Below, piece by piece: positions 1 through 8,532 of a DNA stretch of 64,000 nucleotides (the first letter of the stretch is position 1; each line of letters opens with the position of its first letter). The notes beneath the pieces are model-generated. The model ran no database searches, was not told where the DNA came from, and was given only the letters and a program-made list of their open reading frames with translations. Position numbers and translations under genes: made by a program. Origin of the DNA: Microbacterium sp. EST19A (GTDB taxonomy: Bacteria > Actinomycetota > Actinomycetes > Actinomycetales > Microbacteriaceae); assembly GCF_019969685.1 (NCBI RefSeq), contig NZ_JAHXYZ010000001.1, positions 1,178,001-1,242,000 of the forward strand, in the 5' to 3' direction.

Positions 1-397
1 CGGGTGGAGCATCCGGCACTGTGACGCCGTCCCCCTCGCCGACCCATCCGACGAAGGTGTCGGCATCCCACGTGACGACGGCCGCGCCGTCCTCGAGCGC
101 CGCCGTCGTGATCCCCACTCCGGTGCGGTAGTCCACGCGCCCGCGCAGAGCGACGGGTCCGTCGGCGGTCGGCACGTCGACCTCGAACCCGCGGCTCCCG
201 TCGCGATAGGCGAGGAACCGGGCGGCCGCGAGCCGCTCGGCCTCCTCCGTGGTGAGGCCCCGAGGGCCCTCGGCGGCGGACGATGCTGTGGGTGCCGGCG
301 CATCCGCCGGGCGGAGCGCGACCAGTGCCCACACGCCGATCGCCACCAGCAGGATCGCCACGACCGCACCGACCGCGATCCACCTCCGCGTGGTCAT
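1..397 (-). CDS. N-terminal part of a membrane-anchored or secreted hypothetical protein (cut by window edge)
   Basis: The minus-strand frame opens with ATG at 397 and stays open to the window edge, giving about 132 residues. It starts MTTRRWIAVGAVVAILLVAI: a short basic N-terminus and one hydrophobic segment (about residues 7-28), then an Ala/Pro-rich linker and a soluble region with a Tyr/Asp-rich stretch. The ATG overlaps the TGA of the peroxidase gene upstream, so the two are probably translated together. The signal-anchor reading is from sequence; I do not recognise a family and the C-terminus is outside the window. Possible role as an envelope protein co-expressed with the exported peroxidase is inference only. 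Confidence 0.7.
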   Translation of the reverse strand, partial: MTTRRWIAVGAVVAILLVAIGVWALVALRPADAPAPTASSAAEGPRGLTTEEAERLAAARFLAYRDGSRGFEVDVPTADGPVALRGRVDYRTGVGITTAALEDGAAVVTWDADTFVGWVGEGDGVTVPDAPP

Positions 398-1533
398 GAG
401 GCTCCGAAGATCGTCGAGCCGAGCGGATGCTGCGCGTCGAAGCCCGGGAGGGCCAGGAAAGTCCCGGTCGCCGTCGTGCGGGTGAAGTCCAGCAGCGCGT
501 CGGACTCCGACATCCGCTCCATCGTCTGCGTGAACGTGCGGAGCTCCGCCTGGTAGCTGACGAACAGCAGCCCCAGCGGGTCGTCCATCGAGTACGAGCG
601 CCGCAGCATGAGCGGCACTCCGGCGGGCCGGGGGTGCGCGCGTCGCACGTGGGCGTCGACGGGGATCATGTACGAGCCGTCGGGCGACTTGGCCTGCAGA
701 TCGACGTCGTCCCCGATCTCACCTCCGGAGAGGGGCGCGCTGCTCGCACGCTCACGCCCGATCACGCCCTCCTGCCCGGCGACCGGGAGGCGGCGGAAGG
801 CGGCGAGGTCAATCTCCATCCTGCGCACGACCAGGATGCTGGCGCCAGCCGTGGCGCGGTGGCGGATCCAGACCGACTCCGCCAGCTCATCGTCCGTCAG
901 AGGCGCGGCGATGCCGTCGACGAATCCGAGCACGTTGCGGGGCGCCGAGTGCGTGCCGTGCACCTCGACGGAGGGTCCGCGCGTGCCGCACTGCCGCCAC
1001 CGCTCGACGAGTTCCGGCACGTCGTCGATCACGCCGGCGAGGGCCAGCGCCGGCACGAGGGGATCCGATGCGCACACCTGGATCACCAGATCGCCGCCGC
1101 GGTGGCGCTCGTCGACGTCTTCACGCGGGAAGGCGGGCAGAGGTTCCGTGCCCGGGCCGTCGGCGTCGACCTGCCGCATCAGCCGGGGACCGACTCCCAC
1201 GGTCATGCTGAGGTCTCCGGGGGCGATCCCGGCGAGCGCGGGATGCTCGCCGGAGGTCAGTCGGACGATGCTCTCGCCGATCCGCGCGAGCACCGAGGCG
1301 GGATCGCCGTCGACGTCGTGTACACCGAGGATCAGGTGCGGCTGGACAGCCGCGGGGCGGGAGATGCCGGCCTGATGCTCGCCCATCGGGGCGACCGGCC
1401 GGACGGCATCCGCGACCCGATCCGGACCGACCTGCTCGCCGGGCGCACACCCCGCGAGCGCAGTGCCGAGCGCGGCGATGCCGCCGGAAGTCAGCAGGCT
1501 GCGCCGCGAAATCCCGCCTGTCTCATTCGCCAC
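394..1533 (-). CDS. Tat-exported DyP-type heme peroxidase (EfeB-like)
   Basis: Dye-decolourising peroxidases use heme and H2O2; the EfeB branch acts outside the membrane, often with EfeU/EfeO iron uptake. The protein (379 aa from the chosen GTG) carries a twin-arginine signal SRRSLL at residues 9-14 and a lipobox-like LAGC ending at Cys29. The DyP signature GFVDG lies near residue 200, followed by DAHVRRAHP (proximal heme histidine region), MLRRSYSM and GLLFVSYQ, all typical of EfeB. I chose GTG 1533 because a longer frame to 1593 adds 20 residues before the Tat motif. No efeU or efeO is visible here, so an iron role is not supported. Its stop overlaps the next gene. Confidence 0.88.
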   Translation of the reverse strand: MANETGGISRRSLLTSGGIAALGTALAGCAPGEQVGPDRVADAVRPVAPMGEHQAGISRPAAVQPHLILGVHDVDGDPASVLARIGESIVRLTSGEHPALAGIAPGDLSMTVGVGPRLMRQVDADGPGTEPLPAFPREDVDERHRGGDLVIQVCASDPLVPALALAGVIDDVPELVERWRQCGTRGPSVEVHGTHSAPRNVLGFVDGIAAPLTDDELAESVWIRHRATAGASILVVRRMEIDLAAFRRLPVAGQEGVIGRERASSAPLSGGEIGDDVDLQAKSPDGSYMIPVDAHVRRAHPRPAGVPLMLRRSYSMDDPLGLLFVSYQAELRTFTQTMERMSESDALLDFTRTTATGTFLALPGFDAQHPLGSTIFGAS

Positions 1534-1599
1534 GACGATGATGATAGCCCCCGCCTCGGAGAGCATTCGCATCGCGTCGGCGACCCCTATCATGATGCG

Positions 1600-2919
1600 A
1601 TGCGCAATCGACTGGTCGCACTTCTGCTCGTCTCGGCGGCCGTTCTCGTGTCCGGATGCTCGGCTCCAGCGACCCCGGACGACACCGAGAAGGCCCCCGC
1701 GATCCTCGCCGTTCCGGCCGATTTCCCCACCATCACGGGAGCCGTCGACGCCGCCTCGGAGGGCGACACCGTCGTCGTCTCGGCCGGGGTCTACCGCGAG
1801 ACCGTGACGATCGACACGGCCGGGATCACCCTCCGCGGACAGGACCGCAACGGTGTCGTGATCGACGGCGAAGTGCTGCGCGGGAACGGTGTCGTCGTGT
1901 CAGCACCTCGCGTGACCGTGCAGAATCTGACGGTGCGCAATGCCACCCAGAACGGCGTGCTGGTCACCGGAATGCGCAACGACGACGGCGCGGCCGTGGG
2001 CGGGCACGACGGCTATCGGACGATCGATCCGGACGATTTCCCGCTGCTCGACGGGTTCCTCGTCGATCACGTGACGGCATCGAACAACGGCCTGTACGGC
2101 ATCTACGCCTTCAACGCGTCGAACGGCGCGATCACCGATTCGTACGCGTCCGGCGGAGCGGACTCCGGGATCTACGTCGGCCAATGCCAGGGGTGCGGGA
2201 TCGTCGTCTCGGGCAACGTCGCGGAGCGCAATGCCGTCGGGTTCGAGATCGCGAATGCGGGCGGCGACCTGTTCGTCGTCGGGAACCGGTTCGCCGGCAA
2301 CCGCGTCGGCGCGACCATCAACTCCGACTACCAGGAGGCGTACCTTCCGCAGGCCGGCGCGACCTTCGCGGGCAACCTCGTCGCCGCGAACGCGCAGGCC
2401 GACACCCCGCAGCAGGCCGACGGCGGATTCGGGATCGGGATCGGCATCGCCGGGGGAACGCAGAACGACGTGCGCGCGAACCTCGTCACGGGCAATCCCG
2501 CGGCCGGTCTCATCGTCACCTCCGCCGAGGACCTCGGCCCGATCGACAACCGGATCATCGGGAACGCCTTCGACGCGAACGGCATCGACGCCGTCTACGC
2601 CCCCTCCGCCCGGGGAGCCGGCAGCGGCAACTGCTGGGAGGGGAACTCTCTCGCGAGCTCGTCACCCGCCAACCTGGAGACCGCGTCGCCGTGCGCGGCC
2701 CCGACAACCGTGCCGTCCGGCACCATCCCGCAGTCGACGGCGCCGGCAGGCATCCCGTTCCCCGACGTGGCCGCTCCCCCGATCCAGCCGGATCTGGGCC
2801 CGCTGACGGCTCCCGCCACTCCCTGGCGCGGCGGGTCCGATGTCCCGCAGGTCGATCTCGAAGCCCTGGGGATCCCCGCGCCGACGCTGCTGGCCGACCG
2901 TGCCGCCGTCACCGGGTGA
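1600..2919 (+). CDS. Secreted lipoprotein with right-handed beta-helix (parallel repeat) fold
   Basis: 439 aa, starting MRNRLVALLLVSAAVLVSGC: a lipoprotein signal with lipobox ending at Cys20. Residues about 40-330 show the pattern of pectate-lyase-like beta-helix proteins: an early FPTITGAVDAASEGDTVVV segment, then many short repeats rich in Asn/Gly such as NGVVVSAPRVTVQNLTVRN and GNRFAGNRVGA. The C-terminal 90 residues are Pro/Thr-rich with no clear domain. It may bind or cut a polysaccharide, but no catalytic residues can be assigned. The frame is open far upstream on this strand; the ATG at 1600 is chosen because it begins the signal peptide. It is divergent from the peroxidase with 66 bp between starts. 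Confidence 0.82.
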   Translation: MRNRLVALLLVSAAVLVSGCSAPATPDDTEKAPAILAVPADFPTITGAVDAASEGDTVVVSAGVYRETVTIDTAGITLRGQDRNGVVIDGEVLRGNGVVVSAPRVTVQNLTVRNATQNGVLVTGMRNDDGAAVGGHDGYRTIDPDDFPLLDGFLVDHVTASNNGLYGIYAFNASNGAITDSYASGGADSGIYVGQCQGCGIVVSGNVAERNAVGFEIANAGGDLFVVGNRFAGNRVGATINSDYQEAYLPQAGATFAGNLVAANAQADTPQQADGGFGIGIGIAGGTQNDVRANLVTGNPAAGLIVTSAEDLGPIDNRIIGNAFDANGIDAVYAPSARGAGSGNCWEGNSLASSSPANLETASPCAAPTTVPSGTIPQSTAPAGIPFPDVAAPPIQPDLGPLTAPATPWRGGSDVPQVDLEALGIPAPTLLADRAAVTG

Positions 2920-2955
2920 CCGCATCCACCCGCCTTCTGCCCGGGTTGGCGCTTG

Positions 2956-2965
2956 AGTCCATGTT
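2956..2965 (+). promoter_or_regulatory. Shared motif AGTCCATGTT, copy 1 (candidate AraC site)
   Basis: The 10-mer AGTCCATGTT occurs 80 bp upstream of the ferredoxin start and again at 6599-6608 upstream of the aldo/keto reductase. Both copies have a CCGGGTT word nearby. The AraC-family gene lies between the two units, so this is a candidate binding site; that link is inference. Confidence 0.45.
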
Positions 2966-3044
2966 CTGACCGCACTGCGTCTGGGAATCCGTGCGCTCAG
3001 CGCGTTGAATCGACCATATCGCCCGCCCGTACAGAGGAGTACCG

Positions 3045-3239
3045 ATGAGCATCATGGTCCAGTCAGACGCCTGCGTCGGTGCAGGTCAGTGCGCCCTGGT
3101 CGCGCCCGACGTGTTCGACCAGGACGACGACGGGATCGTCATGCTCCTGGAGCCCGACCCGCAGGGTGCCGACTACGAAGCGGCGACCCGCGCCGTGCGG
3201 CTCTGCCCGGCACGCGCGATCAGCCTGGTCAGCGGATGA
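3045..3239 (+). CDS. [3Fe-4S] ferredoxin, P450 redox partner
   Basis: 64 aa, a normal size for single-cluster P450 ferredoxins. Cys10, Cys16 and Cys54 (CVGAGQC and RLCPARA) supply the three ligands of a [3Fe-4S] cluster; the acidic stretch DQDDDG between them is usual. It passes electrons from the reductase to the P450. A GAGGAG ribosome site precedes the ATG. Its TGA overlaps the ATG of the ferredoxin reductase, so the genes are coupled. A longer in-frame reading in another frame (from 3005) is not used. Confidence 0.93.
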   Translation: MSIMVQSDACVGAGQCALVAPDVFDQDDDGIVMLLEPDPQGADYEAATRAVRLCPARAISLVSG

Positions 3240-4414
3240 CGACCCCGCCACGGGTCGTCGTCGTCGGCGCATCGATCGGCGGACTCACGGCCGCCGAGAC
3301 CCTGCGCCAGGAAGGGTACGCCGGCGAGATCGTGCTGATGGGCGACGAACCGCATCTGCCCTACACGCGCCCGCCGCTCTCGAAGCAGATCCTGCTCGGC
3401 GACTGGGAACCGGAGCAAGCGGCCATCCGCACTGCCGTCGAGCTCGACGACCTCGACATCACCGTGCGCACCGGATGCTCGGCGATCGGACTCGACGTCG
3501 GCGCCCGCGTGCTGCACACCTCCGAGGGCGCCCTCCCCTTCGACGAGCTCATCGTCGCGACCGGAACCGAGCCGCGCTCTCATCCGCTCCTCCCCTGGGC
3601 ACCCACGCTGCGCACCATGGACGATGCGCTGCACCTGCGCGAGCAGCTGCAGGTCGCCCGACGCATCGCCGTGATCGGCTCCGGCATCCTCGGTTCGGAG
3701 ATCGCGAGCGCCGCCCGCAAGCACGACGCCGAGACCCTATTGGTCGGGCGATCCGGGTCGCTCGGCTTCGGCGGCGTCGGCACGCTTCTCACGCCGCAGC
3801 TCATCCGGCTGCACGAAGACAACGGGGTCGAGCTCGCGCTGCGCGCCGACATCGCATCGGCTGCCCCCACCGCGTCCGGAGGCGCGGAGATCACCCTCGG
3901 TGCCACAGAGCACCGCGTCGATCTGGCCGTGGTCATGATCGGCGGGACACCGCGCACCGGATGGCTGGATTCATCCGGCCTCACCGTCGCCGACGGCATC
4001 GCCTGCGACAGCGACGGCATCGCCGCCCCCGGAGTCTCCGCCGTCGGCGACGTGGCGGCGTGGGCGGATCCCGCGACCGGACGCCACGTGCGCGTCGAGC
4101 ACCAGAGCAACGCGATCGAGCAGGCCGTCGCCGTCGCCATCCGCCTCGCCCGCGGCGAGAGCGCCACCCAGCCGGTGCCGCTCTTCTGGTCCGAGATCCA
4201 CGGCGCGCGCATCCATGCCTTCGGCTGGTTCGACCCCGCGATCCCCCTGATCGATGGGATGCCGGATGCCCCGGCGAACAGCGCGATCTTCGCCAGCACC
4301 GACGACACCGGCCGCACCCGCGGCGTCGTCGGCTGGAACGCCTCCCCGCGCGACTTCCGCGCGGCACGCGCCGACGTGCTCGGCTCGATCCCCGCACTCA
4401 CCCCGCAACCCTGA
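3236..4414 (+). CDS. FAD-dependent ferredoxin reductase
   Basis: 392 aa pyridine nucleotide-disulfide oxidoreductase of the putidaredoxin/rhodocoxin reductase type. The FAD dinucleotide fold is at the N-terminus (VVVVGASIGG, residues 7-16), the conserved PYTRPPLSK follows, and a second NAD(P)-binding GSGILGSE lies near residue 150. GVSAVGDVAAW is the C-terminal FAD motif. It should take electrons from NAD(P)H and reduce the ferredoxin encoded immediately upstream, with which it overlaps by 4 bp. The P450 follows 12 bp downstream, so the three form a class I P450 system. Confidence 0.93.
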   Translation: MTTPPRVVVVGASIGGLTAAETLRQEGYAGEIVLMGDEPHLPYTRPPLSKQILLGDWEPEQAAIRTAVELDDLDITVRTGCSAIGLDVGARVLHTSEGALPFDELIVATGTEPRSHPLLPWAPTLRTMDDALHLREQLQVARRIAVIGSGILGSEIASAARKHDAETLLVGRSGSLGFGGVGTLLTPQLIRLHEDNGVELALRADIASAAPTASGGAEITLGATEHRVDLAVVMIGGTPRTGWLDSSGLTVADGIACDSDGIAAPGVSAVGDVAAWADPATGRHVRVEHQSNAIEQAVAVAIRLARGESATQPVPLFWSEIHGARIHAFGWFDPAIPLIDGMPDAPANSAIFASTDDTGRTRGVVGWNASPRDFRAARADVLGSIPALTPQP

Positions 4415-4426
4415 AGGAGACGGTCG

Positions 4427-5674
4427 ATGACGATCCCCGCAGAATGCCCGTTCCACTCCCGTTCGCTGCCCGGCGACGGCACGCCCCTCTCGCCCTCGCC
4501 GCAGCTCGCGGAATGGCGCGAGCAGGGCGCCTTCGTGCCCCTGGACTTCCAGGACGGACACGAAGGCCTCGTCGCCACCCGGTACGAGGCGGCAGTGAGC
4601 GTGCTGCAGGATCCGCGGTTCAGCATGCGTCCGAGCCGGATGCCGAGGGGACCAGGCGACGCGGGCCACGGCGCCCACGGCGACGAGCAGGCCGACAGCG
4701 CCGCCGTGCCGCTCGAGGCACCGGGCGACCTCGACGAGGCCGGCCAGCGCTCCGACTACCTCAACCTGCTGAACCTCGACGGCGAGGAGCACTCGCGACT
4801 GCGCCGCGCGGTGACGGCACGGTTCTCGGTCCGTCAGGCGCGCGCGCGAGAGCCCTGGATCCGAGAGATGATCGCCGAGCAGATCGCCCAGCTGAAGGCT
4901 CGGGGGCCCGTCGTCGATCTGTGGCGCGACTACGCCATGCCGATCTCGGCCCGTACGCACTGCCGGGTCATCGGCATCCCGGATCATCTCTATCACCGCT
5001 TCGTCGAGCTGTTCGTCGAGTCGTCGAGCGCGCAGCAGAAGTACGACTTCATCCGCGCCCTCCTCGAGGAGCGTCGCGACTCGCCGGGCGAAGACGTCAT
5101 CACCGATCTGCTGAACAACCCCGACCTCGAGCGCGTCGAGATCGAGGGCCTGCTCCGGCTGCTCATGGGCGCGGGGCGCGACTCGGTCGCGTACCTCATC
5201 GCCACGGCATCCGTCGCTCTGCTCACGAATCCGGAGCAGCTCGCCGTGCTCCGCGGCGACCCGGAGCGGATCCGCCTCGCGGTCGAGGAGTTCATGCGTG
5301 TCGGCGCGATGTTCGTCACCCTTTTCGCGCGCACCGCGACCGAGGACGTCGTGATCGAGGGCACGCCGATCGCCGCGGGAACGTCGGTGTCTGTGTCTCC
5401 GGTCGCGGCAAACCGCGACCCCGGGCACTGGGAGCGCGCGGAGGAGTTCGACGTCGCGCGCGACGCCTTCGGACACCTCGGGTTCGGGTACGGCATCCAC
5501 GGATGCATCGGTCAGCAGGTCGCGAGAGTGGAGATCCGCGAAGCGCTCACCGCGTTGCTGGAGAACTTCCCCGACCTGGTCCTCGAAGAGGCCGAGCAGC
5601 TGACGCCGCAGCCCTTCGCGCATCCCGTCGCCGTCTACGAAGCGGGGACGGTGTCCGTGCGTCTCGCGGGCTGA
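4427..5674 (+). CDS. Cytochrome P450 monooxygenase
   Basis: 415 aa, bacterial soluble P450 size. The heme-binding loop FGYGIHGCIGQQ has the thiolate ligand Cys360; the K-helix ExxR is E288-F-M-R291. The I-helix reads GAGRDS, placing Ser253 where most P450s have the conserved threonine that helps oxygen activation; Ser can serve, but this is a departure. The N-terminus MTIPAECPFH is typical of soluble forms. It is the third gene of the ferredoxin-reductase-P450 operon, and an AraC regulator follows 43 bp downstream. The substrate cannot be told; the neighbouring aldo/keto reductase suggests the hydroxylated product or its aldehyde is processed further. Confidence 0.93.
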   Translation: MTIPAECPFHSRSLPGDGTPLSPSPQLAEWREQGAFVPLDFQDGHEGLVATRYEAAVSVLQDPRFSMRPSRMPRGPGDAGHGAHGDEQADSAAVPLEAPGDLDEAGQRSDYLNLLNLDGEEHSRLRRAVTARFSVRQARAREPWIREMIAEQIAQLKARGPVVDLWRDYAMPISARTHCRVIGIPDHLYHRFVELFVESSSAQQKYDFIRALLEERRDSPGEDVITDLLNNPDLERVEIEGLLRLLMGAGRDSVAYLIATASVALLTNPEQLAVLRGDPERIRLAVEEFMRVGAMFVTLFARTATEDVVIEGTPIAAGTSVSVSPVAANRDPGHWERAEEFDVARDAFGHLGFGYGIHGCIGQQVARVEIREALTALLENFPDLVLEEAEQLTPQPFAHPVAVYEAGTVSVRLAG

Positions 5675-5717
5675 GCGACGGCGCACGAGCTAGCATCATC
5701 GGAGAAAGGCAGGCGCC

Positions 5718-6575
5718 ATGCATCCCGACGATGACCCCGTCGTCGTCGGGGCGAACTGGTACCGGTTCACGCCGGGCGAGCGCATCGTCAACCCGCACGT
5801 GAAGAGCGTCTCCTTCATCTGGATCATCAGCGGCTCCGGCGAGATCCGAGCCGGCGGGCAGCGCTTCGCGGTCGACGCGCAGCACGTCATCCGCCTCCCC
5901 TGGAGCCACCACGTCGAGTACCGCGCGCAGGAGCGCGGACCGTTCCATATCGGCACCCTGCACATCGTGCCGAGACACGACCGGGACACGGCGGTGATCC
6001 CGCGGGTTGCGCATCTTCCCGGCGACCCGCTGCTGAACGATCCGGCCCGCCGCGGCGACTCGTCGGCGTTCCGGGTCGGGCTGTCGACGATGCAGAACGG
6101 CGCCGCCCGCCGCATCACCGAGTTCGGCACGATCGCGATCGAGCGGCTGGCGGAGGGCGCGTTCGACGAGGAGTACTTCCGGGCGCTCGGCCGCGTCATC
6201 CTGCTGGAGAACGATTCCTGGGCCGACGTGCACGCCGCGCAGACCACGCTTCCCGGTGCGCTCGAGCTGATGATGACGTTCATCCGCCATCACATCGCCG
6301 AACAGCTCACGGTCGCGCGCGTCGCCGAGGCCGCGCGGTGCAGCGAGACCACCGCCCAGCGGCTGTTCACGCGGCACACGGGAGAATCCCTGCAGTCCTG
6401 GATCCGGCACACCCGCCTGCGCGAAGCGGCCAGTCTCCTCCGGACGACGGGCCTGCGCGTGAGCGAGGTCGCGCAGCTGGTCGGGTATCCCGATCCGCTG
6501 TACTTCTCGCGCGCGTTCCGCCGCGCGTACGGAGTGGCCCCGAGCCGGTTCGCCCGCGCCGCCCTGCGTCCCTGA
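5718..6575 (+). CDS. AraC-family transcriptional regulator
   Basis: 285 aa. The N-terminal half (about 1-160) is a cupin-like sensor region (VNPHVKSVSFIWIISGSGE). The C-terminal 100 residues hold the two helix-turn-helix motifs of AraC proteins: VARVAEAARCSETTAQRLF and a second around VSEVAQLVGYPDPLYFSRAF, ending in the usual FRRAYGVAPSRF. It sits between the P450 unit and the aldo/keto reductase unit, both preceded by AGTCCATGTT, and is likely their activator. The effector is unknown. Confidence 0.9.
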   Translation: MHPDDDPVVVGANWYRFTPGERIVNPHVKSVSFIWIISGSGEIRAGGQRFAVDAQHVIRLPWSHHVEYRAQERGPFHIGTLHIVPRHDRDTAVIPRVAHLPGDPLLNDPARRGDSSAFRVGLSTMQNGAARRITEFGTIAIERLAEGAFDEEYFRALGRVILLENDSWADVHAAQTTLPGALELMMTFIRHHIAEQLTVARVAEAARCSETTAQRLFTRHTGESLQSWIRHTRLREAASLLRTTGLRVSEVAQLVGYPDPLYFSRAFRRAYGVAPSRFARAALRP

Positions 6576-6598
6576 TCGACGGCGGGGGATGCTCGCCC

Positions 6599-6608
6599 AG
6601 TCCATGTT
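6599..6608 (+). promoter_or_regulatory. Shared motif AGTCCATGTT, copy 2 (candidate AraC site)
   Basis: Exact match to 2956-2965, 98 bp upstream of the aldo/keto reductase ATG and within the 130-bp gap after the AraC gene. A possible -10 lies downstream (TAGATT near 6648). Role inferred from duplication and position. Confidence 0.45.
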
Positions 6609-6705
6609 TCCGGGTTCCAGCGCCCGTTTCCGCGCACGGATCGTCCGTAGATTTGACGGGACGACGCGCAGTGCCTGCGCCCGAGCGTGAAGGAGCGCCC
6701 TGCCC

Positions 6706-7686
6706 ATGGCCGTACACCGCCGACCTTTCGGACGCACAGGATGGGACATCAGCGAAGTCTCCTTCGGGGCCTGGCAGCTCGGCGGCCAGTGGGGCCCCGT
6801 CGACGACGACGCCTCGGTGCGCGCGCTCATCGACGCCTACGAGCGCGGGATCGACCTCGTCGACACCGCCGAGATGTACGGATCGGGGCACAGCGAGGAG
6901 ATCGTCGGCCGATCGCTCCGGGAGTGGAAAGGCGAGCGCGTCCACGTCGCCACCAAGGTGCAGCCTGTCGCGTGGCCGCACCCCTCCGTCGACGATCCCG
7001 ACATCGCCGCCGCCTACCCCCGCGAGTACCTTCGCGCGCAGGCCGAACAGTCGCTGCGTCGCCTCGGCGTCGAACGGCTCGACCTGCTGCAGCTGCACTG
7101 CTGGATGCCGGGCGGCATGCACGACCGCGGCTGGCTCGACACGCTGCAGGAGCTCCAGGCCGAGGGCAAGGTCGACCGCATCGGCGTCTCGCTGCGCGAC
7201 TACCGGGCCGATGAGGGCGTGGCCCTCGCCGAGGCAGGGCTCGTCGACTCGATCCAGGTGATCTACAACATCTTCGAGCAGAAGCCGGAACAGGCGCTGT
7301 TGGCGGCGGCAGCGGCATCCGGCACGGCGATCATCGCCCGCGTCGTGCTGGATTCCGGCTCGCTGAGCGGCGCATGGACTCCCTCGACATACGACGAATG
7401 GACCGACGGCTCGGTGGCGAAGACGATGTTCCGCGGCGAGCGCTTCACCGAGACCCTCGCGCGCATCGCCGAGATCAAGAAGGTCACCGAGCCGCACTAC
7501 GACGGGCTCGACGAAGCAGCCGTGCGGTTCGTGCTCGACCGCCCCGAGGTCTCGACCGCGATCGTCGGCATGACGACGGAGGCGCGCATCGCCCGCAACC
7601 TGTCGTTCGCCGACGGCCGCGGTCTCGCCGAGGGACTCCACGAGCAGCTCGCGCGCTTCGAATGGGAGAGGAACTTCTACATATGA
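6706..7686 (+). CDS. Aldo/keto reductase
   Basis: 326 aa, TIM-barrel NAD(P)H-dependent reductase of aldehydes or ketones. The catalytic tetrad is visible: Asp and Tyr in LVDTAEMYGSGHSEE, Lys in VATKVQP and His in LLQLHCW. The C-terminal ALDRP-like segment (FVLDRPEVSTAIVGM) that binds the NADP phosphate is present. It overlaps the creatininase-family gene by 4 bp. Context suggests it works downstream of the P450; the exact substrate is unknown. Confidence 0.9.
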   Translation: MAVHRRPFGRTGWDISEVSFGAWQLGGQWGPVDDDASVRALIDAYERGIDLVDTAEMYGSGHSEEIVGRSLREWKGERVHVATKVQPVAWPHPSVDDPDIAAAYPREYLRAQAEQSLRRLGVERLDLLQLHCWMPGGMHDRGWLDTLQELQAEGKVDRIGVSLRDYRADEGVALAEAGLVDSIQVIYNIFEQKPEQALLAAAAASGTAIIARVVLDSGSLSGAWTPSTYDEWTDGSVAKTMFRGERFTETLARIAEIKKVTEPHYDGLDEAAVRFVLDRPEVSTAIVGMTTEARIARNLSFADGRGLAEGLHEQLARFEWERNFYI

Positions 7687-8402
7687 CCAGTCGCACCGCC
7701 GCTGTCGAGCGGCTCAGCCCGCAGGAGATCGACGAGCGCCTCGCGGCGGCATCCGTCGCCTATCTGCCGCTCGGCTCGCTCGAGTTCCACGGTCCGCACC
7801 TGCCGATCGGCCTCGACGCCCTCACCGCCTACGGGCTGTGCCTGCGGGCGGCCGAGGCGAGCGGCGGCATCGTGCTGCCGGCCGTGTATCAGGCGGTGGG
7901 CGGCGAGCACTCCCGCTACCCGTGGACGATCATGAGCGACTCCCCCGCCGCGATCGAGACCCTGCTGACCGAGACGCTCTCGCGCCTGTCGGACTTCGGC
8001 GTGCGCCGCGTCGTGCTGCTGAGCGGACACTTCGCCGACGAGCAGCGCGACCTCATCACGCGCGTCGCCGAGCAGTGGAACCAGACGGGTGAGCCGCTGC
8101 ACGCCGTGGCACGCACTCTCGGACAGGCGCCGGAACCGCCGGTCGCTCCCGACCACGCCGGCCGCTTCGAGTCTCTGCTGCTGCACTCGCTGGCGCCCGA
8201 GCTCGTCCACGTGGACGCCCTGCCGGACGCGGATGCGTTCCCTGCGCCCGAGGGCGAGAACCCGTTCGGGCAGGACCGCCACCGCGCCGACCACCCGCTG
8301 CACGGCGTCTTCGGCCCCGACCCGCGTCGCCTCGACGTCGCCGCAGCGGGAGGCCTGCGGGATCACCTCGTCACGTGGATCGCGGGTCTCGCCACGGAGT
8401 GA
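7683..8402 (+). CDS. Creatininase-family metal-dependent amidohydrolase
   Basis: 239 aa. The family signature is at the N-terminus: LPLGSLEFHGPHLPIGLD supplies the Glu, His and Asp metal ligands, followed by GGEHSRYPW and LSGHF. Members hydrolyse creatinine, formamide-type bonds or act in cofactor maturation (MftE), so the name does not fix the substrate. No mycofactocin genes are nearby. The ATG lies inside the end of the aldo/keto reductase gene (TATGA overlap), so the two are co-translated and probably serve one pathway. Confidence 0.85.
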   Translation: MTSRTAAVERLSPQEIDERLAAASVAYLPLGSLEFHGPHLPIGLDALTAYGLCLRAAEASGGIVLPAVYQAVGGEHSRYPWTIMSDSPAAIETLLTETLSRLSDFGVRRVVLLSGHFADEQRDLITRVAEQWNQTGEPLHAVARTLGQAPEPPVAPDHAGRFESLLLHSLAPELVHVDALPDADAFPAPEGENPFGQDRHRADHPLHGVFGPDPRRLDVAAAGGLRDHLVTWIAGLATE

Positions 8403-8435
8403 GCCGCGCGGCATCCGCTGGTCCCCCTGAACGAA

Positions 8436-8496
8436 GGAGATCTCACGCAACGAAGGAGATTCTCGGCCAGAACCTCCTTCATACCGTGAGTTCTCC
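8436..8496. repeat. 61-bp nested imperfect inverted repeat
   Basis: Outer arms GGAGATCTCACG (8436-8447) and CGTGAGTTCTCC (8485-8496) pair with one mismatch. Inner arms GAAGGAGATTCT (8452-8463) and AGAACCTCCTTC (8469-8480) pair with one G-T wobble around a 5-nt loop. AACGAAGGAGAT is also directly repeated at 8430-8441 and 8449-8460. It follows the creatininase gene and could end its transcript, or be a dispersed palindromic element; it lacks a T-run. Confidence 0.6.
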
Positions 8497-8532
8497 TCCC
8501 GATCGTGCGACGGCGCTTCGCGCGAGGGGTGG

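Noticed and set aside
427..1599. Plus-strand extension of the beta-helix gene by 391 codons
   Set aside because: It runs antisense to the DyP peroxidase; the lipoprotein signal at 1600 marks the true start.
3005..3235. N-terminal extension of the ferredoxin reductase
   Set aside because: It overlaps the ferredoxin in another frame and is Arg-rich shadow sequence; the ATG at 3236 starts the FAD fold.
5547..6830. Minus-strand frame opposite the AraC gene
   Set aside because: Shadow; the plus-strand gene has both helix-turn-helix motifs and a ribosome site.
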